Shown here piece after piece: positions 18,695-27,684 of a stretch of DNA of 64,000 nt (its first letter is position 1; each line of letters opens with the position of its first letter). The notes under the pieces are model-generated. The model searched no databases and was not told the DNA's origin. It saw nothing but the letters and a program-made list of their open reading frames with translations. This DNA comes from Legionella cardiaca (GTDB taxonomy: Bacteria; Pseudomonadota; Gammaproteobacteria; Legionellales; Legionellaceae): contig NZ_CP119078.1 of NCBI RefSeq assembly GCF_029026145.1, positions 1,585,036-1,649,035 of the forward strand. Direction: 5' to 3'. Position numbers and translations under genes: made by a program.

Positions 18695-18738
18695 GCAATA
18701 AAATCCGAATAAAGGATTGCCGCAAATCCTTTATTCGG
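18695..18738 (-). terminator. Strong hairpin terminator after fadE
   Basis: A 14-base perfect stem (CCGAATAAAGGATT 18705-18718 and AATCCTTTATTCGG 18725-18738, loop GCCGCA). On the minus strand it is followed by ATTTTATT, so it ends fadE transcription 11 bases after the stop. Confidence 0.75.
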
Positions 18739-18748
18739 AGAACACCAA

Positions 18749-21241
18749 TTAAACAACTTCAGTTGTTAAATTATCTTCGCTCGGAGTTATTTCTTTCTTT
18801 TTTACCTTACTCAATGCGGCATCAAATGATGATCGCCGCAATTCATCATCACTAAAATCATCCACAGCAATAATTTCCTGTCTTTTGATTTCAGCCTCTC
18901 GCAAACGCATAGCATCATTAGTATCTAAAATACCATTTTGTTCTGCTTCATTAATTTGTTCTAGCAAGGTTAAAGAGGTTAATTTTCCTTCTCTCACAGC
19001 ACGACTAACTTTTTTCTCAAGTTCTTCAATTGCACAAATTTTATGGAATGTATCTTCCAAACGGCCCAAAGGACAATTCTGGATGGCTTCTGCAAATACA
19101 AACCGAGTGAGTCGTGTTCTGGTTTCATTTGGTTCAGTAAGTATTTGAGCCAATTTAGCACCCAATTCATCAGAGGGAGCATGACGTTGACCACCAAACG
19201 GCTGCAGAATTAATTTCAGTACAATACGCGCCCAACGTGTCGGGAAATTAACAATAACATTATGAATAGCAGTCTCACTCTCATTTAGCAATTGCTGACA
19301 ACTCCATTCAACTAAAGGTAAATCAGCAACTGGCTCACCATCATCATGAAAGCGTTTCAAGACAGCTGATATCAAATATAAATTGCTTAAAACATCCCCT
19401 AAACGAGCCGACATTTTCTCCTTTCGCTTAAGCTCACCACCAAGTATCGCCATCGAAAAATCAGATAAAAAGGCTAATTGAGCACTATAACGTTGAGCCA
19501 ATTGATAATAGCGTTTAGCTTTGCTTTTTGGTGTGGAGATAAAGTGAGCATCTGTTATCGAATAAATTAAAGATTTGGTTAAGTTTGCTAATACAAATCC
19601 AGCATGACCCCAAAATGCTTTATCAAAGGCATTTAGGTCATTTTTGCGAACACTCTCTAATTCCTGGAATACATAAGGATGACAACGAATTGCGCCTTGG
19701 CCAAAAATAATTAAGCTACGAGTGAGAATATTAGCTCCCTCAACAGTAATACCTATAGGTAAATTTTGATAGGCACGTCCTAAATAGTTATTTGGGCCAA
19801 GACAAATCCCTTTACCTCCATGAATGTCCATGGCATCAATAGCAACTTGACGTCCTCTTTCAGTCGTATGATATTTTAAGATCGCACCAGCTACTGAAGG
19901 TTTGGCACCATGATCAATAGCTGCAGCAGCCATGGTTAAACCAGCGTCAATAAGATAGGTATTTCCGGCAATCCGCGCCAAAGGCTCTTCAATGCCTTCA
20001 AAGTTTGCTATAGACTGGTTGAATTGTTTGCGTATTCTTGCATAAGCACCACTCGCCAGAGCACCCGCTTGTGTACCCCCAGTCGCACTTGATGGCAAAG
20101 AAATAGCGCGTCCGGCACTCAAACATTCCATTAACATACGCCAACCTGCTCCTGCCATGGCAGCACCACCAATTAAATAATCAATGGGAACAAAAACATC
20201 CTTTCCTTGAGTTGGGCCATTCAAAAAGCCTGTATTTAATGGAAAATGGCGACGCCCCTTAATAACGCCAGGCGTATTTGCGGGAATTAAGGCGCAGGTA
20301 ATTCCAACATCGGTTCCTTTACCTAAAATATTCTCAGGATCAAATAGGCGGAACGCCAAGCCGATAACGGTTGCAACTGGGCAAAGCGTAATATAACGCT
20401 TATTCCAGGTTAAACGGATTCCTAATACTTCTTGACCATTGAATTCTTGATAGCAAACTACACCCTTATCAGGAATTGAGGCTGCGTCAGAACCAGCATT
20501 AGGTCCTGTTAAGGCAAAGCAAGGAATCTCCCGTCCATCAGCCAAACGAGGCAAATAATATTCTTTTTGCTCTTTGGTACCATATTTTAATAATAATTCT
20601 GCTGGGCCCAAAGAATTAGGAACTGACACTGAGCTCCCAACGGTAACAGAGCGACCATATAATTTTGCTAAAATAGAAAACTGTGCCGTAGCAGAAAATT
20701 CCAGTCCACCATAATGCTTGGGAATGATCATTCCCAAGAAACCCTTTTCTTTAATAAATTGCCACATTTCAGGTGGCATATCTGTTCGAACGTGCGTGAT
20801 ATCCCAATCGTCAATCATGCGACACAATTCATTAACGGGACCGTCGATGAAAGCCTGCTCTTCAACAGTTAATTTAACTACAGGTGAACTAAGGAGACGA
20901 TTAAAATCTGGTGAGCCACTAAAAAGGTCACCCTCCCAACTGACCGTTCCGGCTTCCAGGGCTTCTCGTTCTGTAGAAGACATTGCGGGCATTGACTTGC
21001 TAATCGTTGCAAATAGATGACGCGATAATAAATTTTTACGCAATGGCCTGATAGAAGCTAACGCAAAAATTGCAAAAATTCCCCAGAGAAAAACTTGACC
21101 AACGATCCCTGGCGAACCATAGTTAGTAACTAACAAAGCAAATAAAGCGTAACTGATAGTCCAAACCACAAGGGATGCTTGTTTAGCGAGCAATAAAATA
21201 GCCGCACCCACCACTGCTAATACAGTCAGAGTATGCAACAC
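18749..21241 (-). CDS. fadE: Acyl-CoA dehydrogenase, FadE type
   Basis: 830 residues, matching the long gamma-proteobacterial FadE (about 815). Two N-terminal hydrophobic segments (1-55) probably attach it to the inner membrane. The acyl-CoA dehydrogenase core follows, with PKHYGGLEFSATAQ, CFALTGPNAGSDAAS (flavin and substrate site) and AAIDHGAKPSVAGAI. A FadE-specific C-terminal domain of about 250 residues ends it. It catalyses the first oxidation of fatty-acid beta-oxidation. The start is GTG at 21241, supported by AAGGAG at ideal spacing. Confidence 0.93.
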   Translation of the reverse strand: MLHTLTVLAVVGAAILLLAKQASLVVWTISYALFALLVTNYGSPGIVGQVFLWGIFAIFALASIRPLRKNLLSRHLFATISKSMPAMSSTEREALEAGTVSWEGDLFSGSPDFNRLLSSPVVKLTVEEQAFIDGPVNELCRMIDDWDITHVRTDMPPEMWQFIKEKGFLGMIIPKHYGGLEFSATAQFSILAKLYGRSVTVGSSVSVPNSLGPAELLLKYGTKEQKEYYLPRLADGREIPCFALTGPNAGSDAASIPDKGVVCYQEFNGQEVLGIRLTWNKRYITLCPVATVIGLAFRLFDPENILGKGTDVGITCALIPANTPGVIKGRRHFPLNTGFLNGPTQGKDVFVPIDYLIGGAAMAGAGWRMLMECLSAGRAISLPSSATGGTQAGALASGAYARIRKQFNQSIANFEGIEEPLARIAGNTYLIDAGLTMAAAAIDHGAKPSVAGAILKYHTTERGRQVAIDAMDIHGGKGICLGPNNYLGRAYQNLPIGITVEGANILTRSLIIFGQGAIRCHPYVFQELESVRKNDLNAFDKAFWGHAGFVLANLTKSLIYSITDAHFISTPKSKAKRYYQLAQRYSAQLAFLSDFSMAILGGELKRKEKMSARLGDVLSNLYLISAVLKRFHDDGEPVADLPLVEWSCQQLLNESETAIHNVIVNFPTRWARIVLKLILQPFGGQRHAPSDELGAKLAQILTEPNETRTRLTRFVFAEAIQNCPLGRLEDTFHKICAIEELEKKVSRAVREGKLTSLTLLEQINEAEQNGILDTNDAMRLREAEIKRQEIIAVDDFSDDELRRSSFDAALSKVKKKEITPSEDNLTTEVV

Positions 21242-21335
21242 TGTCTTCTCCTTTTAATAAACGATCCTTAGGAATAACGATCTTCATACATGCGTTCAGA
21301 GTATGCTTGTAAAACTTTATTTTCAAGCAATCTTG

Positions 21336-22127
21336 TCATCCTTTCAGTATAGCATCAAGCCCCGCAAAAATTTGTTTTGCGACTTGGATTGGATGCTCCA
21401 TTGGCAGCATATGAGTACCATTCATTTTAACCGCTGAGATATTGTAATGCTTTTGCATATAACGTACATCCAATCCATCAACAACTGTACTTTTATCTCC
21501 ATAAATTAATAAGGCTGGAACTCTTAATTTTCCCTCGTATGCGTGTAAAGTGTGAGGTATAGTTCGGAAGATCAAATATTCTATATGGCGATCGAAGCGG
21601 AGTACATAACCTTCTTCGGTTTTTCTCATACCATACTCAATATAGTCTTCTAAACATTCTTGAGTAAATGTTTTAAACAGATCACGAGTTTTCAGGTAAT
21701 TAATAAGTTGTTCTTTATTTTGCCAGTACTCTCTTCTACTGCGTGCTCTAAATGCCGGAGTAATCCTATCAATTATACCTAGAGCTTTTGCCAGTCTCAC
21801 TACACTTGACTTCATGCGTCCTAAAAGAGGCGAGTCAATCATAATCACCGCTTTAAATAATGCAGGCTTTTCAATTGCAGCCAAAAGACTTAAAACTCCC
21901 CCTAATGAATGTCCTACTGCAATAACAGGTTGTGTCGCTTGCGCCTGCACACTGGCAATAATCTCATCCACGAGAAGATGCCAGTTTTCCGTGACAGGGA
22001 ATAGAGGATTGTGTCCTATTTTATCAATATAACAATAGTCATATCTCGTCTCCAAGTGTTTTAACAATTGCATATAACAAGGCGACGGAAAACCATTGCC
22101 ATGAGCAAAATGAATTAACTCTTTCAC
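21336..22127 (-). CDS. Alpha/beta hydrolase
   Basis: 263 residues. The fold is shown by HFAHGNGFPS near the N-terminus (oxyanion-hole HG), the nucleophile elbow GHSLGG with Ser74, an acid in LLIYGDKSTVV and a His in NGTHMLPMEHP. Substrate is unknown; HGNGFPS-type family members include esterases and lipases. The start overlaps the DUF1189-like gene by 4 bases, making this the last gene of the ugpA-E-C operon and suggesting a substrate linked to what that importer brings in. That link is inference. Confidence 0.85.
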   Translation of the reverse strand: MKELIHFAHGNGFPSPCYMQLLKHLETRYDYCYIDKIGHNPLFPVTENWHLLVDEIIASVQAQATQPVIAVGHSLGGVLSLLAAIEKPALFKAVIMIDSPLLGRMKSSVVRLAKALGIIDRITPAFRARSRREYWQNKEQLINYLKTRDLFKTFTQECLEDYIEYGMRKTEEGYVLRFDRHIEYLIFRTIPHTLHAYEGKLRVPALLIYGDKSTVVDGLDVRYMQKHYNISAVKMNGTHMLPMEHPIQVAKQIFAGLDAILKG

Positions 22128-22996
22128 GAAACCACCAATTTATGGCTTTCACGTTTCAACGAACGTAATGCAAAACAAAAGTAGAATGCAGGCAGAATCA
22201 TTAATATCAATCCAAAGCCGATAAAAAGCCAGTCTATTGTTAAAAAAAGCAAGAGAATAAGTATCTGCGGTGTTGAACTAACCGATAGCAAACGAGATGA
22301 TTGTTTATAGCTAATTGATAAGCGAAAAAACAAGTTGGAAATAAACTGTCCCATGAGTGCAAATGCTAAAAGAAATACCAAATAAATTAAAAACAATAAC
22401 AATGCTACAGTAGGATAAATAATGATTAGTGAAAACAATTTCACTCGCTTCAAGCCAGACGATTTTATCCAAGTGCTGCCATCAAATATTTGATTGATAT
22501 TTTTACTTAGAGGCTGCACATAAATTTGATCTGCCTCTTCATCCATCTGCTTCGTAAAAAAGAACTGGGGTGAACGAATACGATAGAAAAATTTATCTTC
22601 GGTGATTAAGGTCGTTAAATTAGGATAGGTTTTATCAATGGTTTTAACTTTTCCTGTCGTATCAATAATTGAGACAATTTCCCCTGCATCATTTTTGATG
22701 AAATACGGCATTGGTTCGTCAAAAGACACTTTTCCATTTTGAATATAAATAGGCGGTAATTTTTTAAGCGGTTCAATGATTTGCTGTTCAAAAAAAGTAT
22801 TAAACTCAACAGCAATACGTAATGAGAATGGGATTGAGAATAAAAATATAACCAATAATAAATAAAGTATGCCTAAACCTTTCCAGCGTTTGCCAACATC
22901 CACATATAAACGACTACTAAAAAAAGATAGAAGCAAAGCTTGCCAATAGTTGTAAAAGGGTGCATCAATTTTTCTTAAAGTTTTTTGTTCAGTCAT
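22124..22996 (-). CDS. DUF1189-like inner-membrane protein
   Basis: 290 residues. One hydrophobic helix follows a short cytoplasmic start (about 44-62, LGILYLLLVIFLFSIPFSL). A soluble domain of some 120 residues (YIQNGKVSFDEPMPYFIKND and an Ile-Val strand pattern) comes next, then three C-terminal hydrophobic segments. This layout matches DUF1189 proteins, which have no established biochemical role. It overlaps ugpC by 8 bases and the hydrolase by 4, so all are probably cotranslated. Confidence 0.7.
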   Translation of the reverse strand: MTEQKTLRKIDAPFYNYWQALLLSFFSSRLYVDVGKRWKGLGILYLLLVIFLFSIPFSLRIAVEFNTFFEQQIIEPLKKLPPIYIQNGKVSFDEPMPYFIKNDAGEIVSIIDTTGKVKTIDKTYPNLTTLITEDKFFYRIRSPQFFFTKQMDEEADQIYVQPLSKNINQIFDGSTWIKSSGLKRVKLFSLIIIYPTVALLLFLIYLVFLLAFALMGQFISNLFFRLSISYKQSSRLLSVSSTPQILILLLFLTIDWLFIGFGLILMILPAFYFCFALRSLKRESHKLVVS

Positions 22997-24080
22997 GCCA
23001 CCCTCCTAGACGTAAACCAGTTTTTTGACGAAATAGATTAGCTTTATTTATAATAAGTTCCAAGGCAAGTCTGTCATCAACAATTTCAATGTCAGCCGAA
23101 ACCCGTACTGAAAAACGCCCCTTGCCACAATATGTGACAGCCTGAATCAATTTGTCAGCTCCCATGTCATCAACAAATTCAATCTTAACAGGAATTGCTG
23201 ACGGGTTACCTTTCTCAACGACTTTTAAATGTTCCGGTCTAAATCCGATAACCACCTCTTCATTATCCATAAGCGATTCTTTTACCAGCGGTAGTGGGAA
23301 CTCAACCCCAAAATCAGCCAGGACCTTTTGTTGATTTTGATCAATTTTAGCTGGTAAAAAATTAATCGGATAATGACCAATAAAACTCGCAACAAAAAGC
23401 GATGCAGGTTGTGAATATAAAAGTTGTGGCGAACCAATTTGTTCTATTTTTCCTTTGTTTAAAACTAATACTCTCGATGCCATAGTCATGGCTTCGGTTT
23501 GATCATGAGTAACATATAAACATGTTGTTTGTAATTTTTGATGCATTCTTTTGATTTCGTAGCGCATTTCCGTACGTAACTTTGCATCGAGATTAGAAAG
23601 AGGCTCATCAAATAAAAAGACCGCAGGCGAACGTACAATAGCTCTTCCCATAGCAACTCGTTGGCGCTGCCCTCCAGAAAGTGCTTGTGGCTTACGTTGC
23701 AAATAATCGGTTAGTTGCAACATGGCCGCTACCTCTTGTGTTTTTTGTTGGATTAGCGATGCCTTCATACCTCGCATTTTAAGGCCATAAGCCATATTAT
23801 CAAAAACGGTCATATGCGGATAAAGTGCATAGTTCTGGAACACCATTGCCATATCGCGTTTTGCAGGAGGGATTTTGTTGACACATTGATTGTTAATCAA
23901 AATATTTCCGCTCGTCACTGTATCCAAACCTGCAACAAGTCGCAATAAGGTTGATTTTCCACAACCTGAAGGCCCTATTACAACCACAAACTCCCCTTTC
24001 TCAATGTTTAGGTTTATTTTGTCGAGAATGCGTTGTTGTGTGTAGACTTTATCCACATCGATTAAATTTACCGTGGCCAT
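22989..24080 (-). CDS. ugpC: ABC transporter ATPase, UgpC/MalK type
   Basis: 363 residues. Walker A GPSGCGKSTLLRL, Q-loop MAMVFQNYALYPHM, signature LSGGQRQRVAMGRA, Walker B VFLFDEPLSNLD and the switch His in YVTHDQ are all present. A C-terminal regulatory OB/TOBE extension (about 240-363) is typical of the sugar and glycerol-3-phosphate class. It powers the two permeases encoded just upstream. The gene symbol rests on operon resemblance to ugp; the substrate could be another sugar or polyol phosphate. Confidence 0.85.
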   Translation of the reverse strand: MATVNLIDVDKVYTQQRILDKINLNIEKGEFVVVIGPSGCGKSTLLRLVAGLDTVTSGNILINNQCVNKIPPAKRDMAMVFQNYALYPHMTVFDNMAYGLKMRGMKASLIQQKTQEVAAMLQLTDYLQRKPQALSGGQRQRVAMGRAIVRSPAVFLFDEPLSNLDAKLRTEMRYEIKRMHQKLQTTCLYVTHDQTEAMTMASRVLVLNKGKIEQIGSPQLLYSQPASLFVASFIGHYPINFLPAKIDQNQQKVLADFGVEFPLPLVKESLMDNEEVVIGFRPEHLKVVEKGNPSAIPVKIEFVDDMGADKLIQAVTYCGKGRFSVRVSADIEIVDDRLALELIINKANLFRQKTGLRLGGWHD

Positions 24081-24910
24081 CAGTGTGTTAACCCCTTTTC
24101 AAACCATCGTTGCATTGTTAAGACCACCAAACACGGTGGTATCAATGCAATTAAAGCAATAGTCATTATGTAATGCCATTGGGGAATCTGATCAGCAACG
24201 CCGGCCAAATAACGAATCCCCATAACTATCGTTGCCATACTGCTATCTGTTGTAATTACCAGTGGCCAAAGATACTGATTCCATCCATATACAAATAAAA
24301 TAATAAATAAAGCGGCAATTTGAGTTTTAGATAGGGGTAAAAGAATATCCCAAAAAAAACGTACTGGTCCTGCCCCATCCAAAGTCGCTGCATCAATTAA
24401 CTCTTTAGGTATTGTCTTAAAAAATTGCCGAAATAAAAAGGTGGCTGTTGCTGAGGCCATTAAAGGAAAACTAAGACCAGCAAAACTATTTAACCAGCCA
24501 AAAGCAGCAATCACCTGAAAGGTTGGCACAATTCTTACCTCAACGGGTAACATCATCGTCGTAAAAATTAACGCAAAGAAAAATTGTTTACCTGGAAAGT
24601 CAAAATAGACAAGCGCAAAGGCAGAAAACAACGCTAAAATTATTTTGCCACCGGCAATCAGAATTGCCATAGCAAAACTATTCAGTAGCATCTGCCATAC
24701 AGGTTGCCCACCTGTTGCCACCAGCCCCTGAGTCAATACCACTTTAATATTATGAAATAAAACAGTGCCGGGCCAGACAGGCAGTGGCGCCTGCATCATT
24801 GCTGTACCATTATGACTGGCGGCAACCAAAGCCAAATAAAGAGGAATAAACAATAATGCAACAAAAAAGCATAGCAAGCTATGGCTAAGAATTCGCTTGA
24901 ATATTTTCAT
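24080..24910 (-). CDS. ugpE: ABC transporter permease, UgpE type
   Basis: 276 residues with six predicted hydrophobic segments and the permease EAA loop IPKELIDAATLDGAGPVRFFWDI. This is the second membrane subunit of a CUT1-class importer. Its C-terminal end overlaps the ugpC start by 1 base, and it overlaps ugpA by 4 bases. UgpE resemblance includes the N-terminal LYLALVAASHNGTAMMQAPLP stretch, which is more characteristic of glycerol-3-phosphate permeases than of maltose permeases. Confidence 0.85.
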   Translation of the reverse strand: MKIFKRILSHSLLCFFVALLFIPLYLALVAASHNGTAMMQAPLPVWPGTVLFHNIKVVLTQGLVATGGQPVWQMLLNSFAMAILIAGGKIILALFSAFALVYFDFPGKQFFFALIFTTMMLPVEVRIVPTFQVIAAFGWLNSFAGLSFPLMASATATFLFRQFFKTIPKELIDAATLDGAGPVRFFWDILLPLSKTQIAALFIILFVYGWNQYLWPLVITTDSSMATIVMGIRYLAGVADQIPQWHYIMTIALIALIPPCLVVLTMQRWFEKGLTH

Positions 24911-25785
24911 TCGTAATGCACTTTTTTCTCAAGGTAACGGAATTGAAATAAAGTAAGCACAATCACCATAATCATCAACATGACGGATTGAGCAGAAGAA
25001 CTTCCTGGATCTAACCCCACAAAACCGTCTTTATACACTTTGTAAATTAATGTTGTCGTACTATTATTAGGGCCCCCATTTGTCATCACATCAATAATGC
25101 CAAAAGTATCAAAAAAAGCATAAATTAAGTTCATAATTAATAGAAAAAAACTTGTGGGTGATAACAATGGAAAAACGATTTGCCAAAATCGACGCCATGC
25201 GGAAGCGCCATCAATTATTGCAGCCTCAATCAAAGAATTGGGTATCGCTTGCAGTGCTGCAAAGAAGAAAAGAAAATTGTAGCTTAATTGCTGCCAGCAC
25301 GCTGTTACTATTACAACAAGCAGTGCCTGCTTTGCATTAATTAAATAATTAAAATGTATCCCTACGTGTTGTAATCCATGAGCCAGCCATCCAATCGTTG
25401 GCTGACATAAGAAACGCCATAATATGGCGGCAATAGCTGGTGCTACGGCATAGGGCCAAAGAAACAGAGTTTTATAGACGGATTGACTTTTGCGTCGTGC
25501 TTGCACAAGAGTAGCTAAAAGCAGCCCTAAGCTCATTGTTCCTAAAGTTACAAAAAAAGCAATTATAAGCGTTACATAGAGTGCTTTAAGGTAACCAGGA
25601 TCTTTTAGCAAATCAAAAAAATTCGTTAACCCTGCAAACTGACTATGTAAACCAAAGGCATCGCTGAAGAAAAAAGCTTGCGTTAACGCACTAAGTGCAG
25701 GCCAAATAAAAAATAAAAGTGTTACTAGCAATTGCGGAAAAATAAAAAACAATGCTAATTTTTTGTATTGAGTGTATTTAGCCAT
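24907..25785 (-). CDS. ugpA: ABC transporter permease, UgpA type
   Basis: 292 residues from the ATG at 25785 (MAKYTQYKKLALFFIFPQLL), six hydrophobic segments and the EAA loop IPNSLIEAAIIDGASAWRRFW. The frame is open to a GTG at 25893, but the 36 extra residues are basic and unlike UgpA. The chosen start has only a weak Shine-Dalgarno, so the exact start is uncertain. It is the first gene of the operon. No solute-binding protein gene (ugpB) lies upstream or downstream in the window. Confidence 0.83.
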   Translation of the reverse strand: MAKYTQYKKLALFFIFPQLLVTLLFFIWPALSALTQAFFFSDAFGLHSQFAGLTNFFDLLKDPGYLKALYVTLIIAFFVTLGTMSLGLLLATLVQARRKSQSVYKTLFLWPYAVAPAIAAILWRFLCQPTIGWLAHGLQHVGIHFNYLINAKQALLVVIVTACWQQLSYNFLFFFAALQAIPNSLIEAAIIDGASAWRRFWQIVFPLLSPTSFFLLIMNLIYAFFDTFGIIDVMTNGGPNNSTTTLIYKVYKDGFVGLDPGSSSAQSVMLMIMVIVLTLFQFRYLEKKVHYE

Positions 25786-25976
25786 TAACAGATTAAATAA
25801 CCAGATTGCATGGCAGTATATAACGAACAGTTTTCCTTTTGCGAGCTTTATAGTGATACACGGCTTTCTCCTATTGATATTTCTTCTCTTCACCTTTAAT
25901 ACGTTAAAAAATTACGCTACGCGATCCATCTAACCTGAGATATAGTTAGCTAATTCACTCTCCACTTGATAATACT

Positions 25977-26945
25977 ATGCGCTGCATTCTAATTGATAAT
26001 CCAGGCCAAAGCAGTCGCTTAACTATAAGCGAGCAAGCTCTCCCCACTTGCCAACGAGAGGAAATTTTAGTGCAAGTCAAAGCAACGGCAATAAATCGAG
26101 CTGATTTACTACAAAGACAAGGAAAATACCCTCCCCCTGTTGGTGAATCCATTATCCCCGGTTTAGAAGTTGCTGGAGAAGTTGTTGATGTAGGCAGTGA
26201 TGTAACTCGCTTCCAAAAAGGGGATCGCATCTATGGATTAGTAGCAGCGGGAGCTTATGCTGAGTATTGTTGTGTCAATCAAAATCTTGCTGAACTTATT
26301 CCCAATAATTGGAGTTATGCTTATGCGGCAGCTTTACCCGAGGCCTTGGTAACTGCACATGCAACTGTCTTTTTATTAGGTCAATTACAGCAAGGGCAAA
26401 CCTTGCTAATCCATGCGGCAGGAAGCGGAATTACCTCTCTCGCTATACAAATGGCTAAATTAAAAGGTGCGAAGATCATTAGTACCGCCAGTAGTGAGGA
26501 AAAAATTTTAAAGGCTAAGAAATTAGGAGTAACCACTTTAATAAATTATAAAAAAGAAGACTTTGAAACCGTACTTGAAGAACGTTCCATCGATATTATT
26601 GTTGACTTTATTGGGGGCTCTTATTTTCCCAAACACTTAAAACTTTTAAAATCCCAAGGAAAACTGATTCAAATTGCCTGTATGCAAGGACATCTTGTGG
26701 AAGCCAATTTATTGCTAGTCATGCAAAAACGTCTGCAAATCAACGGTTTTGTTTTACGTCCACAATCTCTTCTCGAAAAAATCGAGCTTTGGAGATCAGC
26801 ACAAAAATTATGGGCCACATCCTTGCTCAATCAACATATTGCCCCTGTTATTGATTCAGAATTTCGTTTTGAAGACATGGAACAAGCCCATGCACGGATG
26901 CAAAACAATGAGCATTTTGGAAAAATCGTTGTTACGCTGAGTTAG
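25977..26945 (+). CDS. NAD(P)H-quinone oxidoreductase, zinc-free MDR family (PIG3-like)
   Basis: 322 residues of the medium-chain dehydrogenase fold without zinc ligands: INRADLLQRQGKYPPPVGES near residues 37-56, PGLEVAGEVVDVG, GAYAEYCCV, ALPEALVTAHATVF. The cofactor motif is LIHAAGSGITSLAIQ, where the last Gly of the usual AxxGVG motif is replaced. The N-terminal GKYPPPxG pattern fits the PIG3 / quinone oxidoreductase group. It is divergent from ugpA. Confidence 0.88.
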   Translation: MRCILIDNPGQSSRLTISEQALPTCQREEILVQVKATAINRADLLQRQGKYPPPVGESIIPGLEVAGEVVDVGSDVTRFQKGDRIYGLVAAGAYAEYCCVNQNLAELIPNNWSYAYAAALPEALVTAHATVFLLGQLQQGQTLLIHAAGSGITSLAIQMAKLKGAKIISTASSEEKILKAKKLGVTTLINYKKEDFETVLEERSIDIIVDFIGGSYFPKHLKLLKSQGKLIQIACMQGHLVEANLLLVMQKRLQINGFVLRPQSLLEKIELWRSAQKLWATSLLNQHIAPVIDSEFRFEDMEQAHARMQNNEHFGKIVVTLS

Positions 26946-26954
26946 CCTTGATGC

Positions 26955-26980
26955 CTTGATGCTGCTTTGGGAGCATCAAG
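26955..26980 (+). terminator. Hairpin after quinone oxidoreductase gene
   Basis: A 9-base perfect stem (CTTGATGCT 26955-26963 and AGCATCAAG 26972-26980) with an 8-base loop, 10 bases after the stop. There is no T-run, so terminator function is uncertain. Confidence 0.4.
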
Positions 26981-27181
26981 ATGCACAATCAATTAGAATT
27001 ACACTGAAAGACAGAACTCTCAGTTTCCACAACAAGCGTACTTTTTAATTTAAAAGCGCCATTCTGTCTAGGTGTTCCTGTTGAACGCTGCTTACGCTCA
27101 TTAGCAGCGGGATCATTATTCGCAGTAAAACTTTGTGAATCAACTGGCAAGGCAACATTCTTATTATCAGATACCAAATTT

Positions 27182-27572
27182 AATTTGCTGATTTGGGAGA
27201 AACAAATTCCAGATTGCCGCCAACCCCATTATTAAAATTAAACTCTGTAGAATGATGATTTTCCAGACCATCAACGTCAGCTTTCCAGCGAAACTATCCC
27301 AGCATTTTCGAAGTTAAGTACTCTATGATGGCTAAAGTAATGGTTTTACCACGACATACGCGTGAACCAGAACCAAACGTAGATACGGATTTAACTGTTG
27401 ATAATGTTGTTTATCTTCTTCCGGATTAAATTCATTGGCAAAAGACCCTCATTCTCTAAGGCTCGCAACCCATGTGGTGTAACAAATCACCTGCCTTGAT
27501 ATAAATTTTTTCATTTTCATATTCAATGACAAAATCTTCTAATGCTTCGCCAGGTTGGGCATAGATGCAATT
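27182..27572 (-). pseudogene. Cytochrome P450 C-terminal remnant
   Basis: Translating the minus strand gives a broken P450 C-terminus. First comes an acidic strand region with YIKAGDLL, then a stop and frame changes, then FANEFNPEE (the usual FxPeRF region). A different frame gives FGSGSRVCRGKTITLAIIEY, which matches the haem-ligand signature FGxGxRxCxG including the Cys. At least one stop and two frame changes separate the parts, and the N-terminal 300 residues of a P450 are absent. A short open frame at 26989-27177 (TTG start, 62 residues, no family) may be a further remnant. The gap to the ClC gene holds nothing recognisable. Confidence 0.75.
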
Positions 27573-27684
27573 ACTGAAATTGTTTTTTGATTATTTTAAA
27601 TTGGAAAAACGGAAGCTTGATTTATTTGGATTTAAGATTTAATGGGTACATTTACTCCTTTTTGATGTCGTTGCAAAGAGCTAC

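Noticed and set aside
26989..27177. A 62-codon frame with a TTG start after the P450 remnant.
   Set aside because: Low-complexity sequence, no ribosome site and no family; more likely residue of the decayed locus than a gene.
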